Notes: generated by a model not told the origin, from the letters alone. Positions 44,500 through 53,660 are shown, numbered from the stretch's first letter. The stretch is DNA of 64,000 nt from Lishizhenia tianjinensis (GCA_943330745.2 CALQIX020000013.1:27419-91418); one strand, 5' to 3'. Numbers and translations: made by a program.

Positions 44500-46722
44500 A
44501 TGAAAGTCACTTTATACAATGACTTCCACACTCCAGTGGAAGACAAGGATTTTCTTGCCGTTTTACAAACCATAAAATCCAATCACTTTGAGGAGAAAAT
44601 AAAGTCAATTCGTTATGCTTACCACAAAGGCTTGGAAAGTCTAGGAGATAAATTGAAGAAAGAACTTCCGGCATTCACTCCCTCGGCAACATTTACCAAA
44701 GGCCGAAAAATAGAATTTCTAAATCAATACAGTGGCATAGCACATTTAGATTTCGACGATATTTCAGCAACAGAAATTCAGGAAGTTCGAAACAAGGTTG
44801 ATACTTGCGGAATTACATTTGCAAGTTTTATTAGTCCGAGCGGAACGGGAATAAAAATATTTGTTCGCATAAAATCAGGTGTTTCTGAGCACCAGCAAAT
44901 GATTATACAGCTCATGCACTATTACCAGGAACTCACCGGACATCAACCCGATGCAAAGTGTAAGGATATCACACGCTTATGCTTTGTCTCTTGGGATGAA
45001 AATGCCTACCTCAATGCGAACAGCGAATATTTTTGTCCGGAAGTAGCAGACCAACAAATGATGCCACACGGAATAAATTTCTCCGCTCAAAGTTTGGATT
45101 ACTGTGTTCAATTCACAGAGAAAGTATCCACCTATCAAAAAGGAAATAGAAACAGCCATATTTACCTCTTGGCGCGCAATGCAAACCGCTTGGGAATAGA
45201 AAAAGAAGAAGTTTTACAACATTGCTTGAGCTCCTTTGATTTAGAAACAAGAGAGGTCAAAGCAGCAGTTGAAAGTGCATTTAACAACAATCAAGTAGAA
45301 TTTGCAAAGTTTGCAAACGTTGCAACTGTTGCAAAAGAAAAGGTTGAAGAATTCAAAGAGTTTGATTGGTCGAAAGATTTGTTATTCAATACACCTAAAA
45401 TCCCTTTATCAGTTCATGAAAGCTTTCCCAAGATACTCAAAGAAGGATCTGCAGCATTTGACATTCACCGCGAAAAGGACGTGTTTTTAACATCAGCCCT
45501 GGTGATTCTATCAGGATGTTTACCCGGTGTGCAAGGCCTCTATGGCCAAAGAACCGTTTACCCCAATTTATTTTGTTTCATACTTGCGCCACCTGCCAGT
45601 GGGAAGGGATCGATGCAATCATCCAAAGAACTAGCAGATGTTTACCACAACAAAGTCTTGGATGAAAGCAAGGAATTGAAAGTTTTATACGAACGAGAAT
45701 TACGCGATTACAAACGAAAAACATCCATACTCAATGCCAAGTCAAATTCCCAAACAGATATTGACCCACCTGTTGAACCTCCATTTAAAGTCGTTTACAT
45801 ACCGGCCAATACCTCAACTGCCAAATTATACCTGCATTTACAACACAACGATGAACAAGGAATAATCTGTGAAACGGAAGCCGATACCTTGGGAGCAGTT
45901 TTTAAAAATGAATGGGGTTCTTATTCAGATTTGTTGCGCAAAGGCTTTCATCACGAAAAAGTATCGCTTAGTAGAAAATCAAATAGTGAGTTTGTAGACA
46001 TTAATCATCCGCGCATTTCAGTTGCATTGACAGGAACACCAAATCAAATTTTCAACATCATTCCCAATGCAGAAGATGGACTTTTCAGTCGCTTTATTTT
46101 TTATGCATTTCGCTCCGATTCCAATTGGGTTTCTCCAGCTCCCGATCCCTTTCGAGTAAATTTAACCGATCATTTCAAAGAGTTAGGAGAACGAGTCTAT
46201 CAAATGGTTCTGTTTTTGGAAAACAATCCCACACACGTTCATTTGACTAGTAATCAATGGTCACGCTTAAACCGTGAATTCAAAGATTATTTGAAAGACA
46301 TTACCGAATTTGCAGGGGAAGAAGCAACCAGTGTAATAAAACGAATGGGCTTAATCCTGTATCGAATATGTATGATATTTACTGCTATTCGGAAATTTGA
46401 AAATGTCGAATGCGCCCAAGAGATATATTGCTCAGACGACGACTTCGAGAACGCCATTCAATTAGTCGATATATACATACAACACAGCATTTTGATGTTT
46501 ACCAATTTACCCAATCAATCCGCACAACATTCAGTTCAAAACCCACCAAAAAAACAAAAATTCTACGATGCACTACCCTTGAATTTTCAGCGAAAAGAAG
46601 CAGTGGAAATTGGAGCCAAATATGGAATCAAAACCCGTTCAGTAGATTATTGCCTTGAAAAATGGGAAGGAAAACTCATCCAAAAGTTGGATGTGGGGGT
46701 GTATTTGAAAATCAAAGAGTGA
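44500..46722 (+). CDS. VirE-N (BT4734-like)/DUF3987 protein, primase-helicase-like
   Basis: A 740-residue protein. Residues ~40-200 match the BT4734/VirE N-terminal domain (IAHLDFDDI, FASFISPSGTGIKIFVRI). Residues ~290-690 match DUF3987, with a Walker A-like APPASGKGSM near residue 370 and an acidic pair in the middle. Such proteins are thought to support replication of integrated elements. No truncation is seen. Confidence 0.85.
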   Translation: MKVTLYNDFHTPVEDKDFLAVLQTIKSNHFEEKIKSIRYAYHKGLESLGDKLKKELPAFTPSATFTKGRKIEFLNQYSGIAHLDFDDISATEIQEVRNKVDTCGITFASFISPSGTGIKIFVRIKSGVSEHQQMIIQLMHYYQELTGHQPDAKCKDITRLCFVSWDENAYLNANSEYFCPEVADQQMMPHGINFSAQSLDYCVQFTEKVSTYQKGNRNSHIYLLARNANRLGIEKEEVLQHCLSSFDLETREVKAAVESAFNNNQVEFAKFANVATVAKEKVEEFKEFDWSKDLLFNTPKIPLSVHESFPKILKEGSAAFDIHREKDVFLTSALVILSGCLPGVQGLYGQRTVYPNLFCFILAPPASGKGSMQSSKELADVYHNKVLDESKELKVLYERELRDYKRKTSILNAKSNSQTDIDPPVEPPFKVVYIPANTSTAKLYLHLQHNDEQGIICETEADTLGAVFKNEWGSYSDLLRKGFHHEKVSLSRKSNSEFVDINHPRISVALTGTPNQIFNIIPNAEDGLFSRFIFYAFRSDSNWVSPAPDPFRVNLTDHFKELGERVYQMVLFLENNPTHVHLTSNQWSRLNREFKDYLKDITEFAGEEATSVIKRMGLILYRICMIFTAIRKFENVECAQEIYCSDDDFENAIQLVDIYIQHSILMFTNLPNQSAQHSVQNPPKKQKFYDALPLNFQRKEAVEIGAKYGIKTRSVDYCLEKWEGKLIQKLDVGVYLKIKE

Positions 46723-46731
46723 TGATTGGTA

Positions 46732-46769
46732 GTATTTAAAATGCCGTAATTTGATAGAACTTTAAATAC
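46732..46769. repeat. AT-rich inverted repeat between convergent genes
   Basis: GTATTTAAA (46732-46740) and TTTAAATAC (46761-46769), perfect 9-bp arms around a 20-bp loop. It could be a weak bidirectional terminator between the DUF3987 gene and abiEii, but it lacks a T-run. Confidence 0.45.
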
Positions 46770-46775
46770 GAAATT

Positions 46776-47579
46776 CTAAAATTTCAATTTTTTAAAGTGG
46801 CGTAGTACTTCTCTTTCCACTTGGTCAAAGTCGGGCAGATCTTTTATTTGCTCACTCATGGAACTTTTCCACCTGCCTTTGTATTGCGGTAATCTTTCAT
46901 CAAGTTTTTTCGGAAAATCAGTGTACAGTATATTTTTGCTTTTGCATTTCGCTTCAAATTCTATCAGATAGAAATCTACATGCATTGCCTGTTCTTCCAA
47001 CAAATACCAGATATCATAAAAATCCCTCGCTTGCATACGTTGCATCACAGAACGCATTTTTTCAACCAGCACCTCTTCTAATGGATAACACAAAAGCTGG
47101 TGTTCCTCCAAATCAGAATAACCTATAAAAACGTCTTTTTTTATAGGGTCAAAAACCAGTTGTTCACTTCGTGAAATATCAACCTTTACTCTTTTGTTGT
47201 TTCCTTGTCCGCCAAGTGGACCAATATAGCTGATGTAAAAGTTTATACCTCCATCTTCATGCTCATTATTGTCTATGATGTCAAGCGGAATATTGGCTTC
47301 AACTTTTATAAATTCAAAAACCTCTTTGAACCATTCGAAAATTTGCTCGTTGGATAATTCTGAAATTAGTAGAGTAAAATCCAAATCCTCTGAAAAACGG
47401 TAATCTTCAAAATAGACTTTCTTTAATACCGTTCCACCTTTGAAAACGATTGCTTTAGAAAGTTTCTCCTGTATTGAAATGCCGAAAAGAATCCATGAAA
47501 GGATATAGTCCTTTTCAATCTGCTGGTCTCGCACGCCAACTGCATTTGCTTTTTGCTGTATTTCTCCGGGTTTAATCAT
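46776..47579 (-). CDS. AbiEii-type nucleotidyltransferase toxin
   Basis: A 267-residue nucleotidyltransferase. Motif I is FKGGTVLKKVYF, followed by RFSEDLDF with the metal-binding DxD-type acids; EKMRSVMQRMQARDFYDIWYL is the C-terminal family motif. AbiEii toxins of type IV toxin-antitoxin/phage-abortive systems modify tRNA ends and stop growth. It overlaps the upstream antitoxin gene by 4 bp. Confidence 0.88.
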   Translation of the reverse strand: MIKPGEIQQKANAVGVRDQQIEKDYILSWILFGISIQEKLSKAIVFKGGTVLKKVYFEDYRFSEDLDFTLLISELSNEQIFEWFKEVFEFIKVEANIPLDIIDNNEHEDGGINFYISYIGPLGGQGNNKRVKVDISRSEQLVFDPIKKDVFIGYSDLEEHQLLCYPLEEVLVEKMRSVMQRMQARDFYDIWYLLEEQAMHVDFYLIEFEAKCKSKNILYTDFPKKLDERLPQYKGRWKSSMSEQIKDLPDFDQVEREVLRHFKKLKF

Positions 47580-48397
47580 GTGTAAATAGCAGATTTAATG
47601 GTTTCCGTTTCCAAATTTTGCTGAATACTCCAACGGCTAATTCGTTTACCTGTCTTAGGTAATTCGGTATCGAGTACTACATAAGAGGCTGTTTTCATCC
47701 ATTGTAATTCCTGAATAATAGGGGTGTTGATGTCCAATATTTCTAAGAGAAAACCCAAACGTTTTATTACCGCTTGCGAATCAAATTTTTTAACATATTC
47801 AAGAAGGGTATCGTATTTTATTTTGTCTTTTGAAATGTATAATGCTCTTGCGACTTCAACAATCCCGCCGGCATAATCAGGTTTAAACAAACAGTCAATA
47901 AATGTTTTTTCCAAGTCGGAACACAGCACTTTATTAAAACTGTCAATCCAGATTTTCTTTGAGCCAAAAAAATGTTTCTCGTTGTGATAGATAAATTGAA
48001 AGGGAACTTCTTTGATTTTAAATTCAGATGGTCGTATTTGTTTTGATACAACGATTTGTTCCTTCAAGGATGGTTGAGTAATGAGATTGTGTATTTGCAA
48101 GGCTGAATAATAGCCAATATAATGTTTGGCATCATTTACCAAATGTTCGGCTGTCAAATGCCAATCAGGCATATAAGTCTCTGCATTTTGCTCGTATGGA
48201 ATAATGTAATATACCCCTTCTTTTAACCGCATCAAAAGGCCTCTTTTAGTCATATCACTGAGTAGTTCTCTTACCGCACTTGATTTAGAGTTGGGTAATG
48301 CTTTATAAGCCAATGAATAGTCAAAACAGTTCCTATTTTGTTCGTTAAAATAAGATAGAAGTTCATTAGATTGCGTTGATATGTATTTATTTTTCAT
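47576..48397 (-). CDS. AbiEi-type antitoxin with winged-helix N-terminus
   Basis: A 273-residue protein. Residues ~15-60 form a winged helix (LAYKALPNSKSSAVRELLSDM; GVYYIIP wing); the rest is the AbiEi C-terminal region (LEKTFIDCLFKPDYAGG). AbiEi antitoxins counter AbiEii and repress their own operon. Two palindromes upstream are plausible binding sites. First gene of the two-gene operon. Confidence 0.85.
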   Translation of the reverse strand: MKNKYISTQSNELLSYFNEQNRNCFDYSLAYKALPNSKSSAVRELLSDMTKRGLLMRLKEGVYYIIPYEQNAETYMPDWHLTAEHLVNDAKHYIGYYSALQIHNLITQPSLKEQIVVSKQIRPSEFKIKEVPFQFIYHNEKHFFGSKKIWIDSFNKVLCSDLEKTFIDCLFKPDYAGGIVEVARALYISKDKIKYDTLLEYVKKFDSQAVIKRLGFLLEILDINTPIIQELQWMKTASYVVLDTELPKTGKRISRWSIQQNLETETIKSAIYT

Positions 48398-48407
48398 AGT
48401 AGCAATA

Positions 48408-48422
48408 TCAGGATAAACCTGA
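48408..48422 (-). promoter_or_regulatory. Putative AbiEi operator 1
   Basis: TCAGG ATAAA CCTGA, 10 bp before the abiEi start codon, an inverted repeat sharing its half-sites with operator 2. Confidence 0.6.
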
Positions 48423-48491
48423 CAGCAATGATACGAAACATAATTAAATTAATTGTTTATTTTATAAAAATAATTACTATTTATAGTTTAA

Positions 48492-48510
48492 TTGTCAGGT
48501 TAATCCTGAC
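48492..48510 (-). promoter_or_regulatory. Putative AbiEi operator 2
   Basis: TGTCAGG TTAAT CCTGACA, a perfect 7-bp inverted repeat whose centre lies about 86 bp from that of operator 1, roughly eight helical turns. Confidence 0.6.
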
Positions 48511-48620
48511 ATGTAAGATACAAAACATAATTTTATTACAAAAGGTAAATCGGTCAGAAAAGGAATACTATACACCTCATTTAGTCTCATATATTATCGG
48601 AATCAATATCTCAATGATTA

Positions 48621-48820
48621 CTGCCTCTACTTCATTTACAATTTCAGGCGTTTCCGCTTCCACTCTCGGTGAAAAAGCAATGCTTATGGACTTAAGTGGA
48701 AAAATCGTTATGGAGTTTCAAATAAATAATTTAAACCAACAAGTGAATGTCTCACGATTAAAGAGCGGGGTGTATTTCTTACAGATTGGGAAATCTACTG
48801 AAAAAATTAGTGTTGAATGA
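48621..48820 (+). pseudogene. Remnant of a T9SS protein C-terminal sorting domain
   Basis: The reading frame gives STSFTISGVSAST and ends GVYFLQIGKSTEKISVE, almost identical to the end of the 49220-50812 protein. The signal peptide and body are missing; the sequence joined to its front (from 48428) has no signal peptide typical of cargo and looks like AT-rich intergenic DNA. Confidence 0.8.
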
Positions 48821-49096
48821 AATTTTAATCATTCCTTCGGAACATAATACCCCATCAGAATACTTTTCCGAACCAAATCAATTGCATTAGAGGCCTCAAA
48901 CTTTTGAACTAATTTAGTTCGAATTAAATCAACAAGTTTTTTAGAACGATTAATCGCTTTGGCTATTTCATCACTCGTTTTTCCTTCGCAAATGAGGGAG
49001 AGAACAATTTTTTCGCGTTCATCAAGTTCAATTACTACTGAGTTATTTTCATCACTTTGAGAGAAAAAATCTGCTTTAGAAATGTGCTGTTTTCCT
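48621..49096. repeat. 476-bp partial duplication, left copy
   Basis: Collinear, gap-free copy of 50613-51088 (constant offset of 1992 bp), with a small number of substitutions. It contains the tail of a T9SS gene and the tail of a NarL-type regulator gene. The match begins at CTGCCTCTACTTC and ends at GTTTTCCT. Confidence 0.92.
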
Positions 49097-49170
49097 TTGA
49101 TTTTTTTAGTGTTGTAAAGAATAGACTGAATAAAAGCAGTCAAATGATAATTTGGAATAAAAATTAACAA
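48829..49170 (-). pseudogene. Truncated NarL-type regulator, HTH part only
   Basis: A 113-residue frame whose last ~85 residues nearly match the LuxR-type HTH end of the response regulator at 50821-51459 (LDEREKIVLSLICEG). The receiver domain is gone and replaced by ~28 unrelated residues. It may be dead; expression as an orphan HTH protein cannot be excluded. Confidence 0.7.
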
Positions 49171-49219
49171 CCCACCTACAACACTTAGTTTTTTACGTTT
49201 TTTATTAAAAAATTAAACA

Positions 49220-50812
49220 ATGAAAATTATTTTCTTCGTCAAAGCTATTACTTTAATGCTTGTTGTTTTTCAATATTTTGGGTTGAAAGCCCAAGTAATT
49301 CTAGATCATAATAATGTGTCAGCACATATTTCTCCCAGCGGCACATTTTTCAATAATTTTAATGCCGGATTAGCCGGTTACGAAATACCAAAAGGTTCAG
49401 GTTTTACGTCAATTTTTGGGGCACAATTTGTTTTTGGAGCCAAAGACGTAAATGATTCTATCTATATTACCTCTGGTGGGTATCCAAATAATCCATCAGA
49501 TATATTTTCCGGACCAATTTCAACAGCTTATGCCGACAGCGCTTATATCAATCGTTGGAAAGACAAAGTATGGAAAATCTGTAAGGGCGACATAGACCAA
49601 TTCAGACTTTGGTGGCTATGCAACAATGGACAATTGACATCAGGTTGCGATACAGTTACTGCTCCAAACCCAGAAGCGCTAAATGTGATCTACGATTGGC
49701 CGGCGCATGGTAATGTAAGCGTTGGAGAAAGTTATTGGCTTGCTCCTTTTTACGATTTCAATTCAGATGGTCAGTACAACCCAGATGATGGCGATTATCC
49801 ATTAATAAAAGGATGTTGTGCCACTTATATGATTCAAAACGATGCAGCAGGTTCACACACCTATTCAAATACACAAGATTCTATGGGAATTGAAGTGCAT
49901 ACGATGATTTACCAATACAATACAGCCGATGAAATAAACGATGCTACTTTTATTGATGTAACGGTATACAATCGAGGGTTAGTGAATTACTATTTGTTCA
50001 AAATGGGACTCTTGGTTGATGCTGATCTCGGATATTATGCAGATGATTATTTTGGTTGTGATTCCTCAAAGAACACGATGTTTTTCTACAACGCGGATAA
50101 TAATGATGAAAACAATTATGGATTAAATCCCCCTGCATTAGGCATTATTTCGCTTGATCAACCAATGGCATCGTTTCAAAACCCCGGGATTGTAAATGGA
50201 ACTCCATCCGAACGTAAACAAAAATATTGGAACCAATTCAATGGCTTGAAGGCAGATGGAACACCCTATTTACATTCGAATGGTTATCCTTCCAATTATG
50301 TCTTTTCAGGAGATCCAACAGTTCCTACCGACTGGACTGCAGCAGGAATAGGTTTTCCTTCAGGTGATTGCCGAGGTTTGATGATGTCTCCATCCTTATA
50401 TTTGGCACACGGACAATCTGTATCAAATACCTACGCTATTGTTTACGAACGTTCCGGTGGTAATCACCTGGAGAATGCCTCAGCTTTACTCAATCGAATT
50501 CCTTTTTATCTGAATGCGGTTCAAACGAATTTAGAAGATCAATGCCAAGATGCATTTTTAGGAATAGACGAAGCCTTAGCTGAAGAAAATGGGTATATGC
50601 TTTTTCCAAATCCTGCCTCTACTTCATTTACAATTTCAGGCGTTTCCGCTTCCACTCTCGGTGAAAAAGCAACACTCAAAGACCTAAGTGGAAAAATCGT
50701 TATGGAGTTTCAAATAAATAATTTAAACCAACAAGTGAATGTCTCACGATTAAAGAGCGGGGTGTATTTCTTACAGATTGGGAAATCTACTGAAAAAATT
50801 AGTGTTGAATGA
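49220..50812 (+). CDS. T9SS type A secreted protein
   Basis: A 530-residue secreted protein with signal peptide 1-24 (ending GLKAQ), a long body of unknown fold with a repeated Tyr/Asp/Gly-rich character and a Ca-like NSDGQYNPDDGDYP segment near residue 195, and a T9SS type A tail in the last ~75 residues (FPNPASTSFTI ... SGVYFLQIG). The end is duplicated at 48621. It faces the response-regulator gene tail to tail, 8 bp apart. Confidence 0.82.
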   Translation: MKIIFFVKAITLMLVVFQYFGLKAQVILDHNNVSAHISPSGTFFNNFNAGLAGYEIPKGSGFTSIFGAQFVFGAKDVNDSIYITSGGYPNNPSDIFSGPISTAYADSAYINRWKDKVWKICKGDIDQFRLWWLCNNGQLTSGCDTVTAPNPEALNVIYDWPAHGNVSVGESYWLAPFYDFNSDGQYNPDDGDYPLIKGCCATYMIQNDAAGSHTYSNTQDSMGIEVHTMIYQYNTADEINDATFIDVTVYNRGLVNYYLFKMGLLVDADLGYYADDYFGCDSSKNTMFFYNADNNDENNYGLNPPALGIISLDQPMASFQNPGIVNGTPSERKQKYWNQFNGLKADGTPYLHSNGYPSNYVFSGDPTVPTDWTAAGIGFPSGDCRGLMMSPSLYLAHGQSVSNTYAIVYERSGGNHLENASALLNRIPFYLNAVQTNLEDQCQDAFLGIDEALAEENGYMLFPNPASTSFTISGVSASTLGEKATLKDLSGKIVMEFQINNLNQQVNVSRLKSGVYFLQIGKSTEKISVE

Positions 50813-51088
50813 AATTTTAATCAATCCTTCGGCACATAATACCCCATCAGAATACTCTTGCGCACCAAATCAATTGCATTAGAGGCCTCAAACTTTTGAA
50901 CTAATTTAGTTCGAATTAAATCAACAAGTTTTTTAGAACGATTAATCGCTTTGGCTATTTCATCACTCGTTTTTCCTTCGCAAATGAGAGAGAGAACAAT
51001 CTTTTCGCGTTCATCAAGTTCAATTACTATTGAGGTATTTTCTTCACTTTGAGAGAAAAAATCTGCTTTAGAAATGTGCTGTTTTCCT
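50613..51088. repeat. 476-bp partial duplication, right (intact) copy
   Basis: Source or sister of 48621-49096. Here it lies inside two intact genes: the last 200 bp of the T9SS gene and the last ~270 bp of the response regulator gene. Confidence 0.92.
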
Positions 51089-51459
51089 GCGAAATGGACA
51101 TTGAAAATACTGTCAACCGTTTCATCAATTGAACAGTTTTTTGCTAAAAACCCCGCTGCTCCTAATGCTAGATATTCTTCCGTGATTGCTGTTTCCTGAA
51201 ACATGCTCAGCATGATTACTTTAATCGCAGGAAAGTTCACTTGCAGGGCTTTCAGCGTTTGTTTTCCATCCATAATTGGCATTTTGATATCCAGAAGAAT
51301 TACGTCAACCTCTTGTTTTTGCAATTCTTTGAGTAATTCTTGTCCGTTTGAAACATCAAAAACAATTTTAATCCCTGCTTCTTTGCTTAATAGATTCGCA
51401 ATTCCTTTTCGAACTACTATGTGATCATCGACTAAGGCAACTCTGATTGATTTTTTCAT
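50821..51459 (-). CDS. NarL/FixJ-type response regulator
   Basis: A 212-residue two-component regulator. The receiver has the acidic pair Asp11-Asp12, the phospho-acceptor Asp57 (ILLDIKMP) and a Lys near 107; a LuxR-type HTH occupies residues ~145-205. Its ATG overlaps the kinase stop by 4 bp (ATGA), so it is the cognate partner. Last gene of the minus-strand signalling operon. Confidence 0.92.
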   Translation of the reverse strand: MKKSIRVALVDDHIVVRKGIANLLSKEAGIKIVFDVSNGQELLKELQKQEVDVILLDIKMPIMDGKQTLKALQVNFPAIKVIMLSMFQETAITEEYLALGAAGFLAKNCSIDETVDSIFNVHFAGKQHISKADFFSQSEENTSIVIELDEREKIVLSLICEGKTSDEIAKAINRSKKLVDLIRTKLVQKFEASNAIDLVRKSILMGYYVPKD

Positions 51460-52271
51460 GCCGTAATAATTTCATTTTGTGGAACAATAACGGTGATTTC
51501 TGAAATCTTTCGTTTAGATTCGAAATGAATTTTAGCATCCAACCGTTTCAACCGATTGGCCACAGATTTCAATCCCAAGCCGTTACTATTGGCCAAATTA
51601 TTCGCATAATCATCATCCGTAAAGGTATTTCCATTGTGTGAAAAAGTCAAGATGAATTGATTCTCAATTAATTGACAAGTTATCTTTAGCGATTGTGCAT
51701 TTCCGTGTTTTACAATATTATTGAGCAGTTCCATAAATATACGGTAAATTTCTACCGCTCTTACTTGGTCAAATTCAAAATCATTCGGTACTTCTGAATG
51801 AAATTCGCAGGAACTAAAGGGTTTATTTTCTGTAAGTTTCAATTGTTGTTCAATGCCTTTTATTAAGCCTAGTTGCAACACGTTATTCGGAATTAATTCC
51901 TTGGAAATTCCTCGAATCGCTTGGATAGAGTAATCAACCAACTGAATGGATTGAGAAAGTTCCGCATCAAATAGATTTCTTGAATCTTGATTTTTTTGAA
52001 TGTAGCTCAAATTCTTCTGAACTAGCGACAAGGTAGCTCCAACTTCATCGTGAAGATCATCAGCTATGGATTTCCGTTCACTTTCTTGCGCAGAGAGAAT
52101 TGCCTCCAATTGCTGAAGTTGATTTTTTTGACGTTCCAATTCTTTTTCCAAAGCCATTTCTTCAATGCGTTTTTTAAAAAGTGATGACGTGATGATAATA
52201 ATCGCACTCATCAACAAAAGTAAAAACGCACAATAAATGATTAGTTTGGTGACGAGCGCATATTCTTCCAT
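51456..52271 (-). CDS. Sensor histidine kinase (HisKA_3/NarX type) without extracellular sensor
   Basis: A 271-residue kinase with one membrane helix (residues ~8-30), a coiled coil, the HisKA_3 motif with His74 (DDLHDEVG), the N-box in ELLNNIVKHG and the G-box NGLGLKSVANRL. Apart from the helix there is no sensory domain. The ATG at 52271 is chosen; a longer frame to 52343 would extend further into the upstream membrane-protein gene. It overlaps the upstream gene by 31 bp and the regulator by 4 bp. Confidence 0.9.
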   Translation of the reverse strand: MEEYALVTKLIIYCAFLLLLMSAIIIITSSLFKKRIEEMALEKELERQKNQLQQLEAILSAQESERKSIADDLHDEVGATLSLVQKNLSYIQKNQDSRNLFDAELSQSIQLVDYSIQAIRGISKELIPNNVLQLGLIKGIEQQLKLTENKPFSSCEFHSEVPNDFEFDQVRAVEIYRIFMELLNNIVKHGNAQSLKITCQLIENQFILTFSHNGNTFTDDDYANNLANSNGLGLKSVANRLKRLDAKIHFESKRKISEITVIVPQNEIITA

Positions 52272-52909
52272 ATCAGGTAACTTGAAATAATGAGATAGAC
52301 TATATAAGCCCATACAAAAATGGCCCATAACACATTGGCCCACGAACTGGTTGTTAAACTATAGCGAATGTCATTTTCAATTAGTGCAAAAAGAAATTGT
52401 AAAATAGCAAAAACGAAAATGGTGCTATAAATACCAAATTCACTACGCGAGTAGATGAGTGTTTCCGGAGCATTCTTAAAAGTATCCATCAAGTAAAGAA
52501 AGTAAAACATAACTACCGAGAATTGCAGGACAGGGTATGCTACATTATTGTTACTGAACAATCCTCCTCGAAAAAAGAAATCAAAAAACTCCGCTGAAAG
52601 CATAATTACAAGCAACAGCAGAGCAACATTTTTAAACATTGGTTTAGTCAATTTTTTTGAGAAGAGCCAATAAAAAAAGAAACTCAAGGAAAGGTTGTAA
52701 AAATGGTAAACAGGGAATGCGTTTCTAAACACATCAGCACACACAAATTCAAAAACACCAGCTAAAAAATGAGACGAAAAAATGCCAAATAACGCAAATC
52801 CATAGCTACGTTTAAATAGCATTTTTCTGTTTATAAGCATAATAATTACGGGGAGCGCAGCAATTAGAGCTGAAAGTAGAATGGAAAACTTTAATAATTC
52901 TAATTTCAT
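52241..52909 (-). CDS. Multi-pass membrane protein, paralogue B (putative sensor)
   Basis: A 222-residue membrane protein with six to seven hydrophobic helices. It shares conserved positions along its length with the neighbour at 52917: PVIIML, SYGFALFG, PVYHF, a GG..SNNN motif near residue 120, PET near 154 and IENDI near 183, ending SYLIWKN. I do not recognise a characterised family. Gene overlap with the kinase suggests it supplies the missing sensor. Confidence 0.75.
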   Translation of the reverse strand: MKLELLKFSILLSALIAALPVIIMLINRKMLFKRSYGFALFGIFSSHFLAGVFEFVCADVFRNAFPVYHFYNLSLSFFFYWLFSKKLTKPMFKNVALLLLVIMLSAEFFDFFFRGGLFSNNNVAYPVLQFSVVMFYFLYLMDTFKNAPETLIYSRSEFGIYSTIFVFAILQFLFALIENDIRYSLTTSSWANVLWAIFVWAYIVYLIISSYLIWKNMRSSPN

Positions 52910-52916
52910 TTATCTA

Positions 52917-53603
52917 CTAGTTAGTTAAATATTTCTCTTTGTTCAATGCACTCAAATTCCTCCAAAGCAGGAAACTGGCTAATAACAAGGAAATACTATA
53001 AAGAAGTACAAAACCTCCCCAAATAGCAACAGCTGCAGGATCAATAAGGAGTTTTTTTGCTAAATCATTTTCAATCATAGAAAAGAGAAAATAAATAACC
53101 TCATAACCGAAAATAACGCTGAAAACTGGAAAAATCCCATGAGATTGAAACATGGTTTCCGGTTTGTATTTGTATGCATCAATGATATAAAGAACATAGA
53201 AAATGATAAAAGTTAGATTCACAGCTAAAGCTGTAAGGTTATTGTTAGACATAACTCCACCAAAATATGTAAACTCCAAAAGTTCAGAGCATAAAATCAA
53301 AAGGAATATAACAATTCCAGCAATTTTAAACAGTTTGTTTTCTAGCTCTTTCACAAATAAAAGACATACAAAGAAGCCTCGCATAGGAATAAAGATATGA
53401 TACGAAGGCATAGATGATTCTACGAAATAGCAAGTGATATAACTACCGATCGCACTCAGAAAAAAAGTAACATACATTCCCAAAATGGCGATCCCGTAAC
53501 TTTGTTTCAACAAGGATTTTCGATACCATAGCATAATGACAATTGGTAAAAGAGATATAGCCGTTGAGGAATGAATAATAAATAATAGGACTTCTTTACT
53601 CAT
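52917..53603 (-). CDS. Multi-pass membrane protein, paralogue A (putative sensor)
   Basis: A 228-residue membrane protein with six to seven helices, a paralogue of the next gene: PIVIMLWYRK, SYGIAILG, PSYHI, GGVMSNNN near residue 119, PET near 152, IENDL near 181, ending SFLLWRN. First gene of the operon; 7 bp separate it from paralogue B. The 5' region holds a hairpin and two palindromes. Function unknown; a signal-receiving role is inferred from context. Confidence 0.75.
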   Translation of the reverse strand: MSKEVLLFIIHSSTAISLLPIVIMLWYRKSLLKQSYGIAILGMYVTFFLSAIGSYITCYFVESSMPSYHIFIPMRGFFVCLLFVKELENKLFKIAGIVIFLLILCSELLEFTYFGGVMSNNNLTALAVNLTFIIFYVLYIIDAYKYKPETMFQSHGIFPVFSVIFGYEVIYFLFSMIENDLAKKLLIDPAAVAIWGGFVLLYSISLLLASFLLWRNLSALNKEKYLTN

Positions 53604-53660
53604 ACTTAAAAATACGTTTTATATAAAAACGAATGATTCGTGTAAAAATTGAGTTTTCAG

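Larger units (their letters stand above)
41638..46722 (+). mobile_element. Core of an integrated element (integrase to DUF3987 protein)
   Basis: A tyrosine integrase, an unknown protein, two small excisionase-like HTH proteins and a VirE-N/DUF3987 protein lie on one strand, the usual recombination/replication core of Bacteroidota integrative elements. No relaxase or transfer genes are seen, so it is non-conjugative as read here. The exact ends are not resolved; the AbiE pair and the duplicated remnant to its right may be cargo or flank. Confidence 0.65.

Noticed and set aside
48428..48820. A 130-residue plus-strand protein with a T9SS-like end
   Set aside because: The front half is AT-rich, lies in the AbiE operator region and lacks a normal cargo signal peptide; the back half is a duplicated gene tail. 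Treated as a remnant.
52272..52343. A 24-residue N-terminal extension of the histidine kinase
   Set aside because: It runs through the upstream membrane-protein gene and adds Cys/Met-rich residues; the start at 52271 leads directly to the membrane helix.
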